Assembly: GCF_019132875.1 (NCBI RefSeq)
Contig: NZ_JAHSPF010000009.1
Coordinates: 124,001-188,000 of the forward strand
DNA: 64,000 nucleotides
From: Erwinia phyllosphaerae
Lineage (GTDB): Bacteria; Pseudomonadota; Gammaproteobacteria; Enterobacterales; Enterobacteriaceae
Reading direction: 5' to 3'
This document shows positions 23,255-31,191 of the stretch, piece by piece. Below the pieces are notes generated by a model. The model was not told the DNA's origin. It made no database searches and saw only the letters and a program-made list of their open reading frames with translations. Every line of letters starts with the position of its first letter. Position 1 is the stretch's first letter. Made by a program: the position numbers and the translations under genes.

Positions 23255-23958
23255 TTTTCGGGGCGGAGATTAACGCCGCGCAGCTGCGTGACTTGCGCCG
23301 CGAGATTGCAAAGCTGGAGCTGCCCGACAAAAAGCGCCAGCGGCTTATCTGGCGCATGGCGAAATATGGCGTGATCCCGGCGGCAAAGCGCAACGTGCGT
23401 AATCAGCAGTCACCGGACGGCACGCCGTGGCAGGCAAGAAAAACGCGACGCAGGGGGAAGATGCTGCGCAATCTGCCGAACCTGCTGCATATCCGCGAAA
23501 TGCCCGAAATTGAAGCCGTCCGGCTTTATCTGCAGGGCGGCGGATACCGAAATGGGGACAAAGCAGTACCGGCAGGGACCGTGGGTTACGCGCAGCAGGA
23601 AGGCATGAAAACCAGCGTCAGGGCGCGCGGTAAGGGTCGCACCGCACCGGCAGGGAAAATGGCCACGCTGGCGCAGGCTAAACGGCTGCGAAAGCTGGGC
23701 TACAGGGTAAGGCGCGGTAAGCGCTGGCGTAAGCCGCCGTTTAAGGAAATTACCGAAACGATGGGATATGCGCAGGCCGGTCTGCTGATCCGCAAGCTGA
23801 CAGGGCGGGCGGCAAAAACGGTATGGACTGTCGATGTGCCGTCCCGTCCGTTTCTTGGGATGGGCAGCGACGATTTCAATAAGGCGCTGGCGCGCCAGCT
23901 GCAGGCCATTGGCTACGGCTGGGACGTTAATGCGCAGGATATCAGGGGAAGGGTATGA
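23251..23958 (+). CDS. Virion morphogenesis/tail completion protein (gpS-like)
   Basis: 235 residues starting at GTG 23251, which overlaps the preceding stop. Strongly basic. The segment GTPWQARKTRRRGKMLRNLP and the late MGYAQAGLLIRKLTGRA...VDVPSRPFLGMGSDDFNKAL match the phage virion morphogenesis family (gpS; Mu gpG type). It completes the tail for head joining. Confidence 0.75.
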   Translation: MIFGAEINAAQLRDLRREIAKLELPDKKRQRLIWRMAKYGVIPAAKRNVRNQQSPDGTPWQARKTRRRGKMLRNLPNLLHIREMPEIEAVRLYLQGGGYRNGDKAVPAGTVGYAQQEGMKTSVRARGKGRTAPAGKMATLAQAKRLRKLGYRVRRGKRWRKPPFKEITETMGYAQAGLLIRKLTGRAAKTVWTVDVPSRPFLGMGSDDFNKALARQLQAIGYGWDVNAQDIRGRV

Positions 23959-25091
23959 GCTGGCCAAATGTAACAGTCAATCAGCTTAATCAGCTGCAGG
24001 GTGAAACAAAGGATATTGAGCGCGTCGTGCTCTTTATCGGACGCGGCGCAACTAACGCCGGGAAGACGCTGCCGGTTAATACGCAGACCGATTTTGATGC
24101 GCAGCTGGGTGCGGCGGATTCGGTGCTGAAAAGTCAGGTTATGGCCGCGCTGGAAAATGCCGGTCAGAACTGGTCCGCATTCGTTCACGTCCTGGCCGAA
24201 GATGCAGAGCTGTCGGCCTGGGCAGATGCCGTACTGAGCGCGCAGCAGGTGGCATCCGTGGAAGGGGTGGTGTTGTGCGCGGATGTTCCGGATAAGAAAG
24301 AGATTAACGCTGCCGCCACGCTTCGCAGCGCGCTGCTGGCGAAGTTCGGGCGCTGGGTGTGGTTCATTCTGTCAGTTGGCGGTCCGGAGACTGGCGAAGC
24401 CTGGGCGGATTATCTGACGCGCATGAGCAAGCTGCAGAGCGGAATTTCTGCGTCAGCGGTGCAGCTGGTTCCGCGCCTGTGGGGAAATGAGCCGGGCGTG
24501 CTGGCCGGTCGCCTCTGTAATCGCGCCGTGACCATTGCTGACAGCCCGGCGCGCGTGAAAACCGGAGCGCTGGTAAGTCTGGGTAGTGACAGTCTGCCGG
24601 TGGACGGCACAGATAAAGTGCTGGAGCTGGCCACGCTGCAGGCGCTGGAAACGCTGCGTTTCAGCGTGCCGATGTGGTATCCGGACTATGACGGGCTTTA
24701 CTGGTCTGACGGGCGCACGCTGGATGTGGAAGGCGGTGATTATCAGGTTATCGAATACCTGCGTATTGCTGACAAAATTGCGCGCCGCGTGCGTCTGCTG
24801 GCCATCGCCCGCATCGCTGATCGCACACTGAACAGCACGCCGGGCAGCATTGCCGCCGCGCAGCAGAGTTTTGCTAAGCCGCTGCGTGAAATGTCGCAGT
24901 CAGTCCAGATTAACGGCATTCGTTTCCCCGGTGAAGTGAAATCACCGCGCGACGGTGACGTATCAATCAGCTGGAAAAGCGCTAAACAGGTGGAGATTTA
25001 TATCGTAATGCGTCCGGTTGAATCACCAAAGGAAATTACCGTGGGGCTGTTACTGGATACCAGCCTGGACAGCACTGAGGGGGCAGCATGA
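23955..25091 (+). CDS. Tail sheath protein (DUF2586, HP1 type)
   Basis: 378 residues. DUF2586 family, the contractile sheath of HP1-like phages: WPNVTVNQLNQLQGETKDIE, FRPxxx-type VLFIGRGATNAGKTLPVNTQ, MWYPDYDGLYWSDGRTLDVE and SIAAAQQSFAKPLREMSQSV. It is unrelated in sequence to the P2 FI remnant at 5113-5757, so this tail module is of a different lineage from that of the remnant. Confidence 0.8.
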   Translation: MSWPNVTVNQLNQLQGETKDIERVVLFIGRGATNAGKTLPVNTQTDFDAQLGAADSVLKSQVMAALENAGQNWSAFVHVLAEDAELSAWADAVLSAQQVASVEGVVLCADVPDKKEINAAATLRSALLAKFGRWVWFILSVGGPETGEAWADYLTRMSKLQSGISASAVQLVPRLWGNEPGVLAGRLCNRAVTIADSPARVKTGALVSLGSDSLPVDGTDKVLELATLQALETLRFSVPMWYPDYDGLYWSDGRTLDVEGGDYQVIEYLRIADKIARRVRLLAIARIADRTLNSTPGSIAAAQQSFAKPLREMSQSVQINGIRFPGEVKSPRDGDVSISWKSAKQVEIYIVMRPVESPKEITVGLLLDTSLDSTEGAA

Positions 25092-25543
25092 GCCAGCGCA
25101 TCAGCGGTCAGTCATTCGATGTAAACATCGACGGGGAATTACTTCACGTCGAAAAAATCTCACTCGATATCACGGACAGCACGGCGGCGGCGTCCACGCG
25201 CGGCGTCCCTGACGGACACGTAGCCGGGGAAGTCGCTGCAGAAGGTGAGATTGAGCTGAGCAGCAAAACCTTTCAGCAGCTGACCGCGAAGGCGCGTGCC
25301 GCCGGGTCATGGCGCGGCATCGATACGCTGGACTTTCTGTTTTATGCGAAGGTCGGCAGCGAAGAAACGAAGGTGGAAGCCTTCGGCTGCAAACTGGTGC
25401 TGAGTAACGTGCTGGATATCGATCCGAAGGGCGGCGCTATCAGCACGCACAAGGTGAAGTACTTCGTGACCAGTCCGAAGTTCGTGAATATTAACGGCGT
25501 GCCGTATCTGGAAGCGGCGGCAACGGAAAGCCTGATCAGCTAA
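25088..25543 (+). CDS. Tail tube protein (DUF2597, HP1 type)
   Basis: 151 residues. DUF2597-like: starts MSQRISGQSFDVNIDGELLH, then SLDITDSTAAASTRGVPDGH and SSKTFQQLTAKARAAGSWRG, a beta-rich tube protein. Follows the sheath with a four-base overlap. Sheath then tube is the standard contractile-tail order. Confidence 0.8.
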   Translation: MSQRISGQSFDVNIDGELLHVEKISLDITDSTAAASTRGVPDGHVAGEVAAEGEIELSSKTFQQLTAKARAAGSWRGIDTLDFLFYAKVGSEETKVEAFGCKLVLSNVLDIDPKGGAISTHKVKYFVTSPKFVNINGVPYLEAAATESLIS

Positions 25544-25553
25544 CGGGGATACG

Positions 25554-25838
25554 ATGCAGGACCATGAAAAAACACTGATGCAGCTGCTGGTGCTCGGCGG
25601 GATTATCGCGCTGGGCAAGGTGCTGGCCAGTAATGAAAAAATCACGCCGCGCCTGATTGTGGGGCGCGTCATTCTGGGGTCGGCCATTTCAGTCGCAGCA
25701 GGTGCGGCACTGGTGCAGTTCCCGGATATGTCGCCGCTGGCGGTGAACGGGGTCGGGGCGGGACTGGGGATTCTGGGTTATCAGTTCTGCGAAATGTGGT
25801 TGCGCCGCCGTCTGGGTGGCGACGATAAGGAGAAGTGA
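25554..25838 (+). CDS. Holin
   Basis: 94 residues with two or three hydrophobic segments (LMQLLVLGGIIALGKVL; LIVGRVILGSAISVAAGAAL; GVGAGLGILGYQFCEMWL) and a charged C-terminus (RRRLGGDDKEK). Size, topology and position directly before the endolysin and spanins identify it as the holin that opens the inner membrane. Confidence 0.8.
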   Translation: MQDHEKTLMQLLVLGGIIALGKVLASNEKITPRLIVGRVILGSAISVAAGAALVQFPDMSPLAVNGVGAGLGILGYQFCEMWLRRRLGGDDKEK

Positions 25839-25840
25839 AA

Positions 25841-26182
25841 GTGACGCTATCGGAAAAGCAGCAGTTATTTACCGGGCTGATTGCACAGCTGATCACCTGG
25901 GCAAATGATCGCGGGATGCGCCTGACGTTCGGGGAGGCATACCGCACGCCGGAGCAGGCCGCGCTGAATGCGAAGAAGGGCAGCGGCATCGCCAACAGTC
26001 TGCACACGCAGCGGCTGGCGGTGGATTTTAACCTGTTTGTTAACGGCGAGTATAAAACCCGCACCGAGGATTACCGGGCGCTGGGTGAATACTGGGAATC
26101 ACTGGGCGGCAGCTGGGGCGGGCGTTTTAAGTCGAATCCGGACGGCAACCACTTCAGCCTTGAGCATAACGGTGTTCGCTGA
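25841..26182 (+). CDS. Endolysin, M15-family peptidase
   Basis: 113 residues from GTG 25841, chosen over GTG 25835 because it lies 8 bases from the AAGGAG site. Zinc peptidase M15C/D: FGEAYRTPEQAALN, the metal-binding SLHTQRLAVDFNLFVNG (His and Asp), and the last ligand in NHFSLEH. It cuts the peptide part of peptidoglycan (L-Ala-D-Glu or similar), unlike the muramidase-type lysin of P2. No signal sequence, so it depends on the holin. Confidence 0.85.
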   Translation: MTLSEKQQLFTGLIAQLITWANDRGMRLTFGEAYRTPEQAALNAKKGSGIANSLHTQRLAVDFNLFVNGEYKTRTEDYRALGEYWESLGGSWGGRFKSNPDGNHFSLEHNGVR

Positions 26183-26538
26183 TGGCCAGAAACGTGCTGT
26201 TTTTGCTGGCCGGTCTGGGGCTGGCGTTTCTGGCAGGTTGGACCGGCGCGGAGTGGAAGCGCGACAGCATGGAGCTGGTCGCAGAGCGTGCCGCCGGGAT
26301 TGCCGCTGACAGGGCGCGTGATCAGCTGCAGGGCGTGGCAAGCGAATCCGCCAGGCAGCTTGAAAACAAACTGGAGGAATTAAAAGGTGCGATACCGGCA
26401 GGCATCCGCGCTGAACTGGATAAGCCCGTTTTCAGTAATGATTGCCTGTCTGGTGATTATTTCAGGCTGTACAACGCCGCCAGTGAAAACGCAGAGCATA
26501 CCCTATCAGGAAAATCTAAAAACAAAATGTCCCGTTAA
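26182..26538 (+). CDS. Inner-membrane spanin (Rz-like)
   Basis: 118 residues. One N-terminal membrane anchor (NVLFLLAGLGLAFLAGWTGA) followed by a long periplasmic helix rich in Ala/Glu/Arg (LVAERAAGIAADRARDQLQG). Typical i-spanin, which fuses inner and outer membranes with its lipoprotein partner. The partner is encoded in another frame starting within it. Confidence 0.8.
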   Translation: MARNVLFLLAGLGLAFLAGWTGAEWKRDSMELVAERAAGIAADRARDQLQGVASESARQLENKLEELKGAIPAGIRAELDKPVFSNDCLSGDYFRLYNAASENAEHTLSGKSKNKMSR

Positions 26539-26674
26539 TCTTCCCCGATTAAACGGCACCAACGGCAGAGCCGCAGCAGAATTATTAATTCAGTGGATTG
26601 ATATTTATTCAACCTGCGCGGCGCGCCATAACCAGCTTATTGACGAAATTAATTTAAGAGAGAAAAAAGCATGA
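26387..26674 (+). CDS. Outer-membrane spanin lipoprotein (Rz1-like)
   Basis: 95 residues, the beginning nested in the Rz gene in the +1 frame. Signal sequence with lipobox (VMIACLVIISGC, Cys about residue 28), then a Pro-containing stretch (TTPPVKTQSIPY). An alternative start is ATG 26438 (MIACLVIISGC), but the longer form has a basic N-terminus suitable for export. It extends beyond the Rz stop to overlap the chaperone gene. Confidence 0.75.
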   Translation: MRYRQASALNWISPFSVMIACLVIISGCTTPPVKTQSIPYQENLKTKCPVNLPRLNGTNGRAAAELLIQWIDIYSTCAARHNQLIDEINLREKKA

Positions 26675-26934
26675 GTGATAAAAAAATTGAAATGACCATC
26701 GCAGGCAAAGACATTTCTTTTACGCCGAACGTCACCGCCTATAACAAATATATCAACGAAATCACGATGGGAAATAAAGTTTCCCCGGCGCATAACTTTC
26801 TGGTCCGTATTGTCACGCCGGACACAAAAGAAGCGTTGCAGGAATTACTGGCGCTGCCGGGTGCGGCATTACAGATTGTGGGTAAGGTGCTGGAAGAATA
26901 TACGCCTGAGCTGGAAATCACCGTAAAAAACTAA
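26671..26934 (+). CDS. Tail assembly chaperone (short, 0-frame form)
   Basis: 87 residues: KIEMTIAGKDISFTPNVTAY, then LVRIVTPDTKEALQELLALP, ending EYTPELEITVKN. It lies between the lysis genes and the tape measure gene, where contractile and non-contractile phages encode the chaperone pair (lambda G/GT, P2 E/E'). Just before the stop lies an A AAA AAC slippery heptamer in the correct phase; see the frameshifted form. Confidence 0.8.
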   Translation: MSDKKIEMTIAGKDISFTPNVTAYNKYINEITMGNKVSPAHNFLVRIVTPDTKEALQELLALPGAALQIVGKVLEEYTPELEITVKN

Positions 26935-27125
26935 GTGAGCGGGTCCGTAATATTGACGCCAACGGACTCGAACAATATCTGATTTTACGCCGTCGCTGGC
27001 TGCCCGGAGAGGATGACAGCGCGGATAACCTTGCCGCCGCGCTGTGGCTTGATAACCGGCACTGGGAAAACCAGCGCATTGCCATAGCAAACGGCATTGC
27101 GCTGGCGTTTAAGGGAAGCGAATGA
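26671..27125 (+). CDS. Tail assembly chaperone, -1 frameshift fusion (predicted)
   Basis: At 26925-26931 the 0-frame reads gtA AAA AAC taa, an ideal -1 slippery heptamer. Slipping there continues as LSERVRNIDANGLEQYLIL, RRRWLPGEDDSADNLAAALW, ending FKGSE at TGA 27123-27125, overlapping the tape measure start. This adds 64 residues for a 151-residue fusion. The extension has no start codon of its own with a ribosome-binding site. The same strategy produces P2 E+E' and lambda gpGT. Confidence 0.75.
26925..26931 (+). promoter_or_regulatory. Programmed -1 frameshift site (AAAAAAC)
   Basis: The heptamer A AAA AAC is in phase with the chaperone reading frame and is followed at once by TAA. The -1 frame downstream is open for 64 codons and resembles a T-domain. 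No strong stem is obvious within the next few bases. Confidence 0.7.
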
Positions 27126-29095
27126 AACAGCTGGAATTTACGTTATCGCTGATCGACAAGGTAACGCGGCCGCTTCGTCAGGCACAGGCAGGCGTCACGG
27201 AATTTGCAGACAAGTCCCGCTCAGCGTTTCAGCGCGTGGGTGTTGGCGGCGCGGCGCTGTGGGGCGTGGGTCAGGCCATCAAAGGCGCGCTGGGTCCGGC
27301 CATTGAAATGTATGACGCGCTGCAGGAGCAGACCGCGCGCGGCATCGACAGCACAGCGCTGCAGCAGGTTGAAAAGGACGCGAACCTTTTTGCGATGACC
27401 TACGGCAAAAGCGCCGTGGAGTTTGTGCAGTCAACGGCCAGCATTAACGCCGCCATAAGCGGCCTGACCGGTGACGAGCTGCCGAAGGTTACCCGGATTG
27501 CCAACCTTACAGCCGCTGCGCTGGGTAGTACGGCAGCGGAGTCGGCAGAGTTCATGGGGCAGATGTTCGGCAACTTCCGTGAGGATGCGGAGCGCCTGGG
27601 CAACGTGCAGTTTGCGGAGCAGCTTTCGGGGAAGGTGGCGTTTATGCGTCAGCGCTTCGGCGTGGAAATGGGCGCAATCAAGGATTTGATGGAGGGCGCA
27701 CGCGGCGTCGGCACAAACTACGGCATCGGCCTTAATGAGCAGCTTGCCGTGATGGGGGAGCTGCAGCGCACGCTGGGTACAGAGGCGTCCGGTTCGTATG
27801 AAGGATTCCTGACCGGTGCTGAGGAAGGCGCGAAAAAGCTGGGCATGAGCTTCAAAAATGAATCCGGAAAGATGCTGTCCATGCCGGAAATCCTGATCAA
27901 GTTGCAGGCTAAATACGGCGCGAGTATCACCGGCAACGTGGAGGCGCAGAAGGCGCTGGATGATGCGTTCGGTGACAGTTCAGCGGTGGTCAAACAGCTT
28001 TGGGGCAACGTGACCGCACTGCAGCGAAACATCACCGAGCTGGGCGGCAATGACGGGCTTAAGCGCACGCAGGAAATGGCCGCGAAGATGGTTAAGCCGT
28101 GGGACCGGTTTATTCAGATTCTGGAAGCCATCCGGCGCGTGATTGGTCTGACGCTGATTCCGGTGATTTATCCGCTACTGAACCGCCTGGCGGATATGGG
28201 GCAGACGTTCGCGCGCTGGATGCAGATGTTTCCGAACATCGCGCGCGTGGTCGGATACGTGGCGCTGGCCGTGCTGAGCTTTGCCGGTGCAGGGGCGGTG
28301 GCCAATATCGTGATGGGCATGGCCACGTTTGTTATGACCGGGCTGCGCGGCATCGTGATGGGGCTGCTGCTGGTAACGCGCCTTTACACCGGGGCGATCT
28401 GGCTGGCCAGCGCAGCGGTCAAGGCTTACGCGATAGTTATGCGTACCCTGCGCGGCGTACTGCTGGCCGTGCGCATGGCATCGGTAATGACCGGTGTGGC
28501 CATTAACTTCATGAGCTGGCCAATACTGCTGATCATTGGCGCAGTCGCATTGCTGGCCGCAGGCTGTTATCTGCTGATCGCGCACTGGGATGCGATTAAA
28601 GCCGCCGTGATAAACACCGAAGCCTTTCAGGCTGTATCCGGTGCGGTGGCCGCTGTAGCCGGTGTATTTGGTAAAGCCTGGGCGTTTATCAGCGAGGGCT
28701 GGAATAGCTTCGTGGCGCTGCTGTCCGGTTTTTCCGTGACGCAAACGCTGGGGAATATGGCCAGCGGGATAATGAACCTCTTCGCGAACCTGTGGGACAA
28801 CATTAAAAAAACCGCGCTGAGTTCACTGAACTGGATTATCAGCAAAATAAACAAAATTCCCGGCGTGGATATTGCGGAATTTGGTGAGCCTGCCGCACCG
28901 CCGCCGCGCGTCGAAAATAACCTGACAACCGGCGGCCAGTTAAAAGGTGTTGAGACAGGCGGAATTAATAAAACCATTTCCAGCAACAGCCGGAGCGTAA
29001 CGGATAACAGTAAACGCATCGAAAAAGTGGAAATTAATACAGGTGGCGGCATGACGCCGCAGCAGCTGATGGAGTGGCAGGAGCTGGCGGGATGA
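27122..29095 (+). CDS. Tail tape measure protein
   Basis: 657 residues. N-terminal amphipathic tape domain (LEFTLSLIDKVTRPLRQAQA, DKSRSAFQRVGVGGAALWGV), a TP901/P2-T-like core (KVTRIANLTAAALGSTAAES, AEFMGQMFGNFREDAERLGN), and a hydrophobic middle with several membrane-like stretches (residues about 370-500), ending KVEINTGGGMTPQQLMEWQE. It sets tail length and enters the host membrane during DNA injection. Starts inside the chaperone stop. Confidence 0.9.
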   Translation: MKQLEFTLSLIDKVTRPLRQAQAGVTEFADKSRSAFQRVGVGGAALWGVGQAIKGALGPAIEMYDALQEQTARGIDSTALQQVEKDANLFAMTYGKSAVEFVQSTASINAAISGLTGDELPKVTRIANLTAAALGSTAAESAEFMGQMFGNFREDAERLGNVQFAEQLSGKVAFMRQRFGVEMGAIKDLMEGARGVGTNYGIGLNEQLAVMGELQRTLGTEASGSYEGFLTGAEEGAKKLGMSFKNESGKMLSMPEILIKLQAKYGASITGNVEAQKALDDAFGDSSAVVKQLWGNVTALQRNITELGGNDGLKRTQEMAAKMVKPWDRFIQILEAIRRVIGLTLIPVIYPLLNRLADMGQTFARWMQMFPNIARVVGYVALAVLSFAGAGAVANIVMGMATFVMTGLRGIVMGLLLVTRLYTGAIWLASAAVKAYAIVMRTLRGVLLAVRMASVMTGVAINFMSWPILLIIGAVALLAAGCYLLIAHWDAIKAAVINTEAFQAVSGAVAAVAGVFGKAWAFISEGWNSFVALLSGFSVTQTLGNMASGIMNLFANLWDNIKKTALSSLNWIISKINKIPGVDIAEFGEPAAPPPRVENNLTTGGQLKGVETGGINKTISSNSRSVTDNSKRIEKVEINTGGGMTPQQLMEWQELAG

Positions 29096-29421
29096 GTGAA
29101 TTACTGTATATCGATTTGCTGATTGAAAATGGAAACTTTGTTTTAAATACCGGCAAAGAGCCGGTCACCTGTAATAACCGCAAAAGTATTCAGCAGGATA
29201 TTGCACACGCAATCCTTGAATCCGGGCTGCTGACGGAATTAATCGCGGAGCGCAGTCCGACGATGCGTGCGGATATCCTGACGCGGCTTGAATTACTGAT
29301 TGAGGACGATGAACGGATTATCCCCGGCACCATTGAGCTGACAGAAGAAAGCCTGTCACGCCTTTGGGTGACGGCCAGCACATATGACTTCGGCGCACTG
29401 TCTTACGGGGTGGATATATGA
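29092..29421 (+). CDS. DUF2590 phage baseplate protein
   Basis: 109 residues from ATG 29092, overlapping the tape measure stop. DUF2590 pattern: LLYIDLLIENGNFVLNTGKE, SIQQDIAHAILESGLLTELI, then an acidic DDERIIPGTIELTEESLSRL. In the HP1-type module it takes the place of P2 gpW, a baseplate wedge protein. Confidence 0.75.
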   Translation: MSELLYIDLLIENGNFVLNTGKEPVTCNNRKSIQQDIAHAILESGLLTELIAERSPTMRADILTRLELLIEDDERIIPGTIELTEESLSRLWVTASTYDFGALSYGVDI

Positions 29422-30602
29422 CAGACAAACCGCAAGTGGATTTTACGGAGGTGGTGAAAGAAAGCGGGATGCCGGTGACGGAAGTGGAGCTGAAAGCGCA
29501 CTTTACGGCTATTGCCGCGCAGGAGGGGCTTATCACCAACACGTCGCGCATGTCGCCGTTCTGGCGGCTGGTCACGGCCATTATCACCGCGCCGGTGCTG
29601 TGGCTGGCGGACGTCATGATCAACACGGTGCTGGTAAATATGTTCGTGGCCACGGCGGGCGGTCAGATGCTGCGGCTGCTGGCATGGGCGGTAAACGTCA
29701 CGGCAAAACCGGCCAGCCGCGCTGAGGGCGTGATCCGGTTCACTAAGGAAAGCGCCGGGGCAGATGTGACTGTGCAGGCCGGTACACGTATCCAGACTGA
29801 GCGCATTAACGGCGTGGTTTACGAGCTTGTGACCGTTGCTGATTTCACCATTCCGGCAGGGGAATCCAGCGCGCTGATCCCGGTGCGTGCGTCAGATGTA
29901 GGGGCCGCGTGGAACCTTGCGCCGGGTTATTACCGCATCCTGCCGGTGGCCGTCACCGGCATCACGCAGGCGGAGAGTGAGGAAGACTGGCTGACCGTGC
30001 CGGGCGCAGATGAAGAGAGTGATGACGAGCTGCGCGAGCGCTGCCGCAATCAGTTTAACCTGGTGGGTAACTACCATACCGACGCGGTTTACCGCTCAAT
30101 GATTGCCGGGGTAGTAGGGCTGAGCATTGATCGGATTTTCTTCCTGCACGATGCGCCGCGCGGGCCGGGAACGGCAAATGCTTATCTTCTGCTGGATTCC
30201 GGCGTGCTGTCAGAGCCGTTTATTACGGCGGTGAATGACTACATCAACACACAGGGCCATCACGGCCACGGCGACGATATGCAGTGCTTCGCAATGCCGG
30301 AAACCCGGCACGATCTGAGCGTGAAAATGTATCTGAAGAACCTGGACAACGTAACAGCCGAAAATCAGGCGCTGTTGATAAAAAACGCCGGAAACCTGAT
30401 CCGCAGCGCATTCCGCGAAAACGCTGATTATGACGTTAAAAAGACGTGGCCCTACGCACGCTTTTCATTTTCGAACCTTGGGCGTGAGCTGCACAGGACG
30501 TTTCCGGAGGTCGATTCGGTCACCTTTTCGCTGGACGATATCGTCAGTGATTTAAGTGTGCCGCGTCTTAACAGCCTGACAGTGAGCATTGAACATGACT
30601 GA
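29418..30602 (+). CDS. Baseplate protein J-like
   Basis: 394 residues of the Mu gp47/P2 gpJ-like family: TEVELKAHFTAIAAQEGLIT, GTRIQTERINGVVYELVTVA, EEDWLTVPGADEESDDELRE, RCRNQFNLVGNYHTDAVYRS and EVDSVTFSLDDIVSDLSVPR near the end. It forms the baseplate wedge. Overlaps DUF2590 by four bases and the next gene by eight. Confidence 0.85.
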   Translation: MTDKPQVDFTEVVKESGMPVTEVELKAHFTAIAAQEGLITNTSRMSPFWRLVTAIITAPVLWLADVMINTVLVNMFVATAGGQMLRLLAWAVNVTAKPASRAEGVIRFTKESAGADVTVQAGTRIQTERINGVVYELVTVADFTIPAGESSALIPVRASDVGAAWNLAPGYYRILPVAVTGITQAESEEDWLTVPGADEESDDELRERCRNQFNLVGNYHTDAVYRSMIAGVVGLSIDRIFFLHDAPRGPGTANAYLLLDSGVLSEPFITAVNDYINTQGHHGHGDDMQCFAMPETRHDLSVKMYLKNLDNVTAENQALLIKNAGNLIRSAFRENADYDVKKTWPYARFSFSNLGRELHRTFPEVDSVTFSLDDIVSDLSVPRLNSLTVSIEHD

Positions 30603-31182
30603 TTTCGATAAAAAGCTGGCCGGGTTGCGTCTGCCCACGTGGATGCGCAAAGGGGAGCCGGACAAACTTCTGAAAGCCGCGCGCCGGTTCTGGGCGCAGG
30701 TTTACGGCTGGATTACGTGGCCGGTCAGCCAGTTTGATCCGCTGACCTGTTCTGAACCGCTGCTGAATCTGCTGGCATATGACCGGGATATTACCCGCTT
30801 TAACGGTGAGCCGCTTTCGCTGTTCCGCAGGCGCGTGGCGTTTGCGTTTATCAACGCGCGCGATGCCGGGTCCGTGGCAGGTTTTATCAGCATTTTTGAG
30901 CGGCTGGGTATCGGTTATGTGGAGCTGGTTGAGCGCCAGCCCGGCATTGACTGGGACGTAATACAGGTACGCGTTTCTGACAGCCAGATTGCGGACAACG
31001 CGCAGCTGCTGCTGCAGATTATCCAGCAGTACGGCAGGACGTGCCGCCGCTATCAGTTTGAGGTGATCACCTCGCAGCCATTCGCCATCCGTGCAGGCTG
31101 GGACCAGGGTGAATATGTGGTGTACCCGGCGCGCATCGCCGGGGCGGACGTGGCCAGCGCGACGTTCAGCGCAGGAATTTAA
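30595..31182 (+). CDS. Tail protein (gpI-like baseplate wedge)
   Basis: 195 residues from ATG 30595. LRLPTWMRKGEPDKLLKAAR, then LLNLLAYDRDITRFNGEPLS and LFRRRVAFAFINARDAGSVA are characteristic of the phage tail protein I/DUF2313-like group that connects baseplate and fibres. Lies between J-like and tail fibre genes. Confidence 0.75.
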   Translation: MTDFDKKLAGLRLPTWMRKGEPDKLLKAARRFWAQVYGWITWPVSQFDPLTCSEPLLNLLAYDRDITRFNGEPLSLFRRRVAFAFINARDAGSVAGFISIFERLGIGYVELVERQPGIDWDVIQVRVSDSQIADNAQLLLQIIQQYGRTCRRYQFEVITSQPFAIRAGWDQGEYVVYPARIAGADVASATFSAGI

Positions 31183-31191
31183 GGAAAAACT

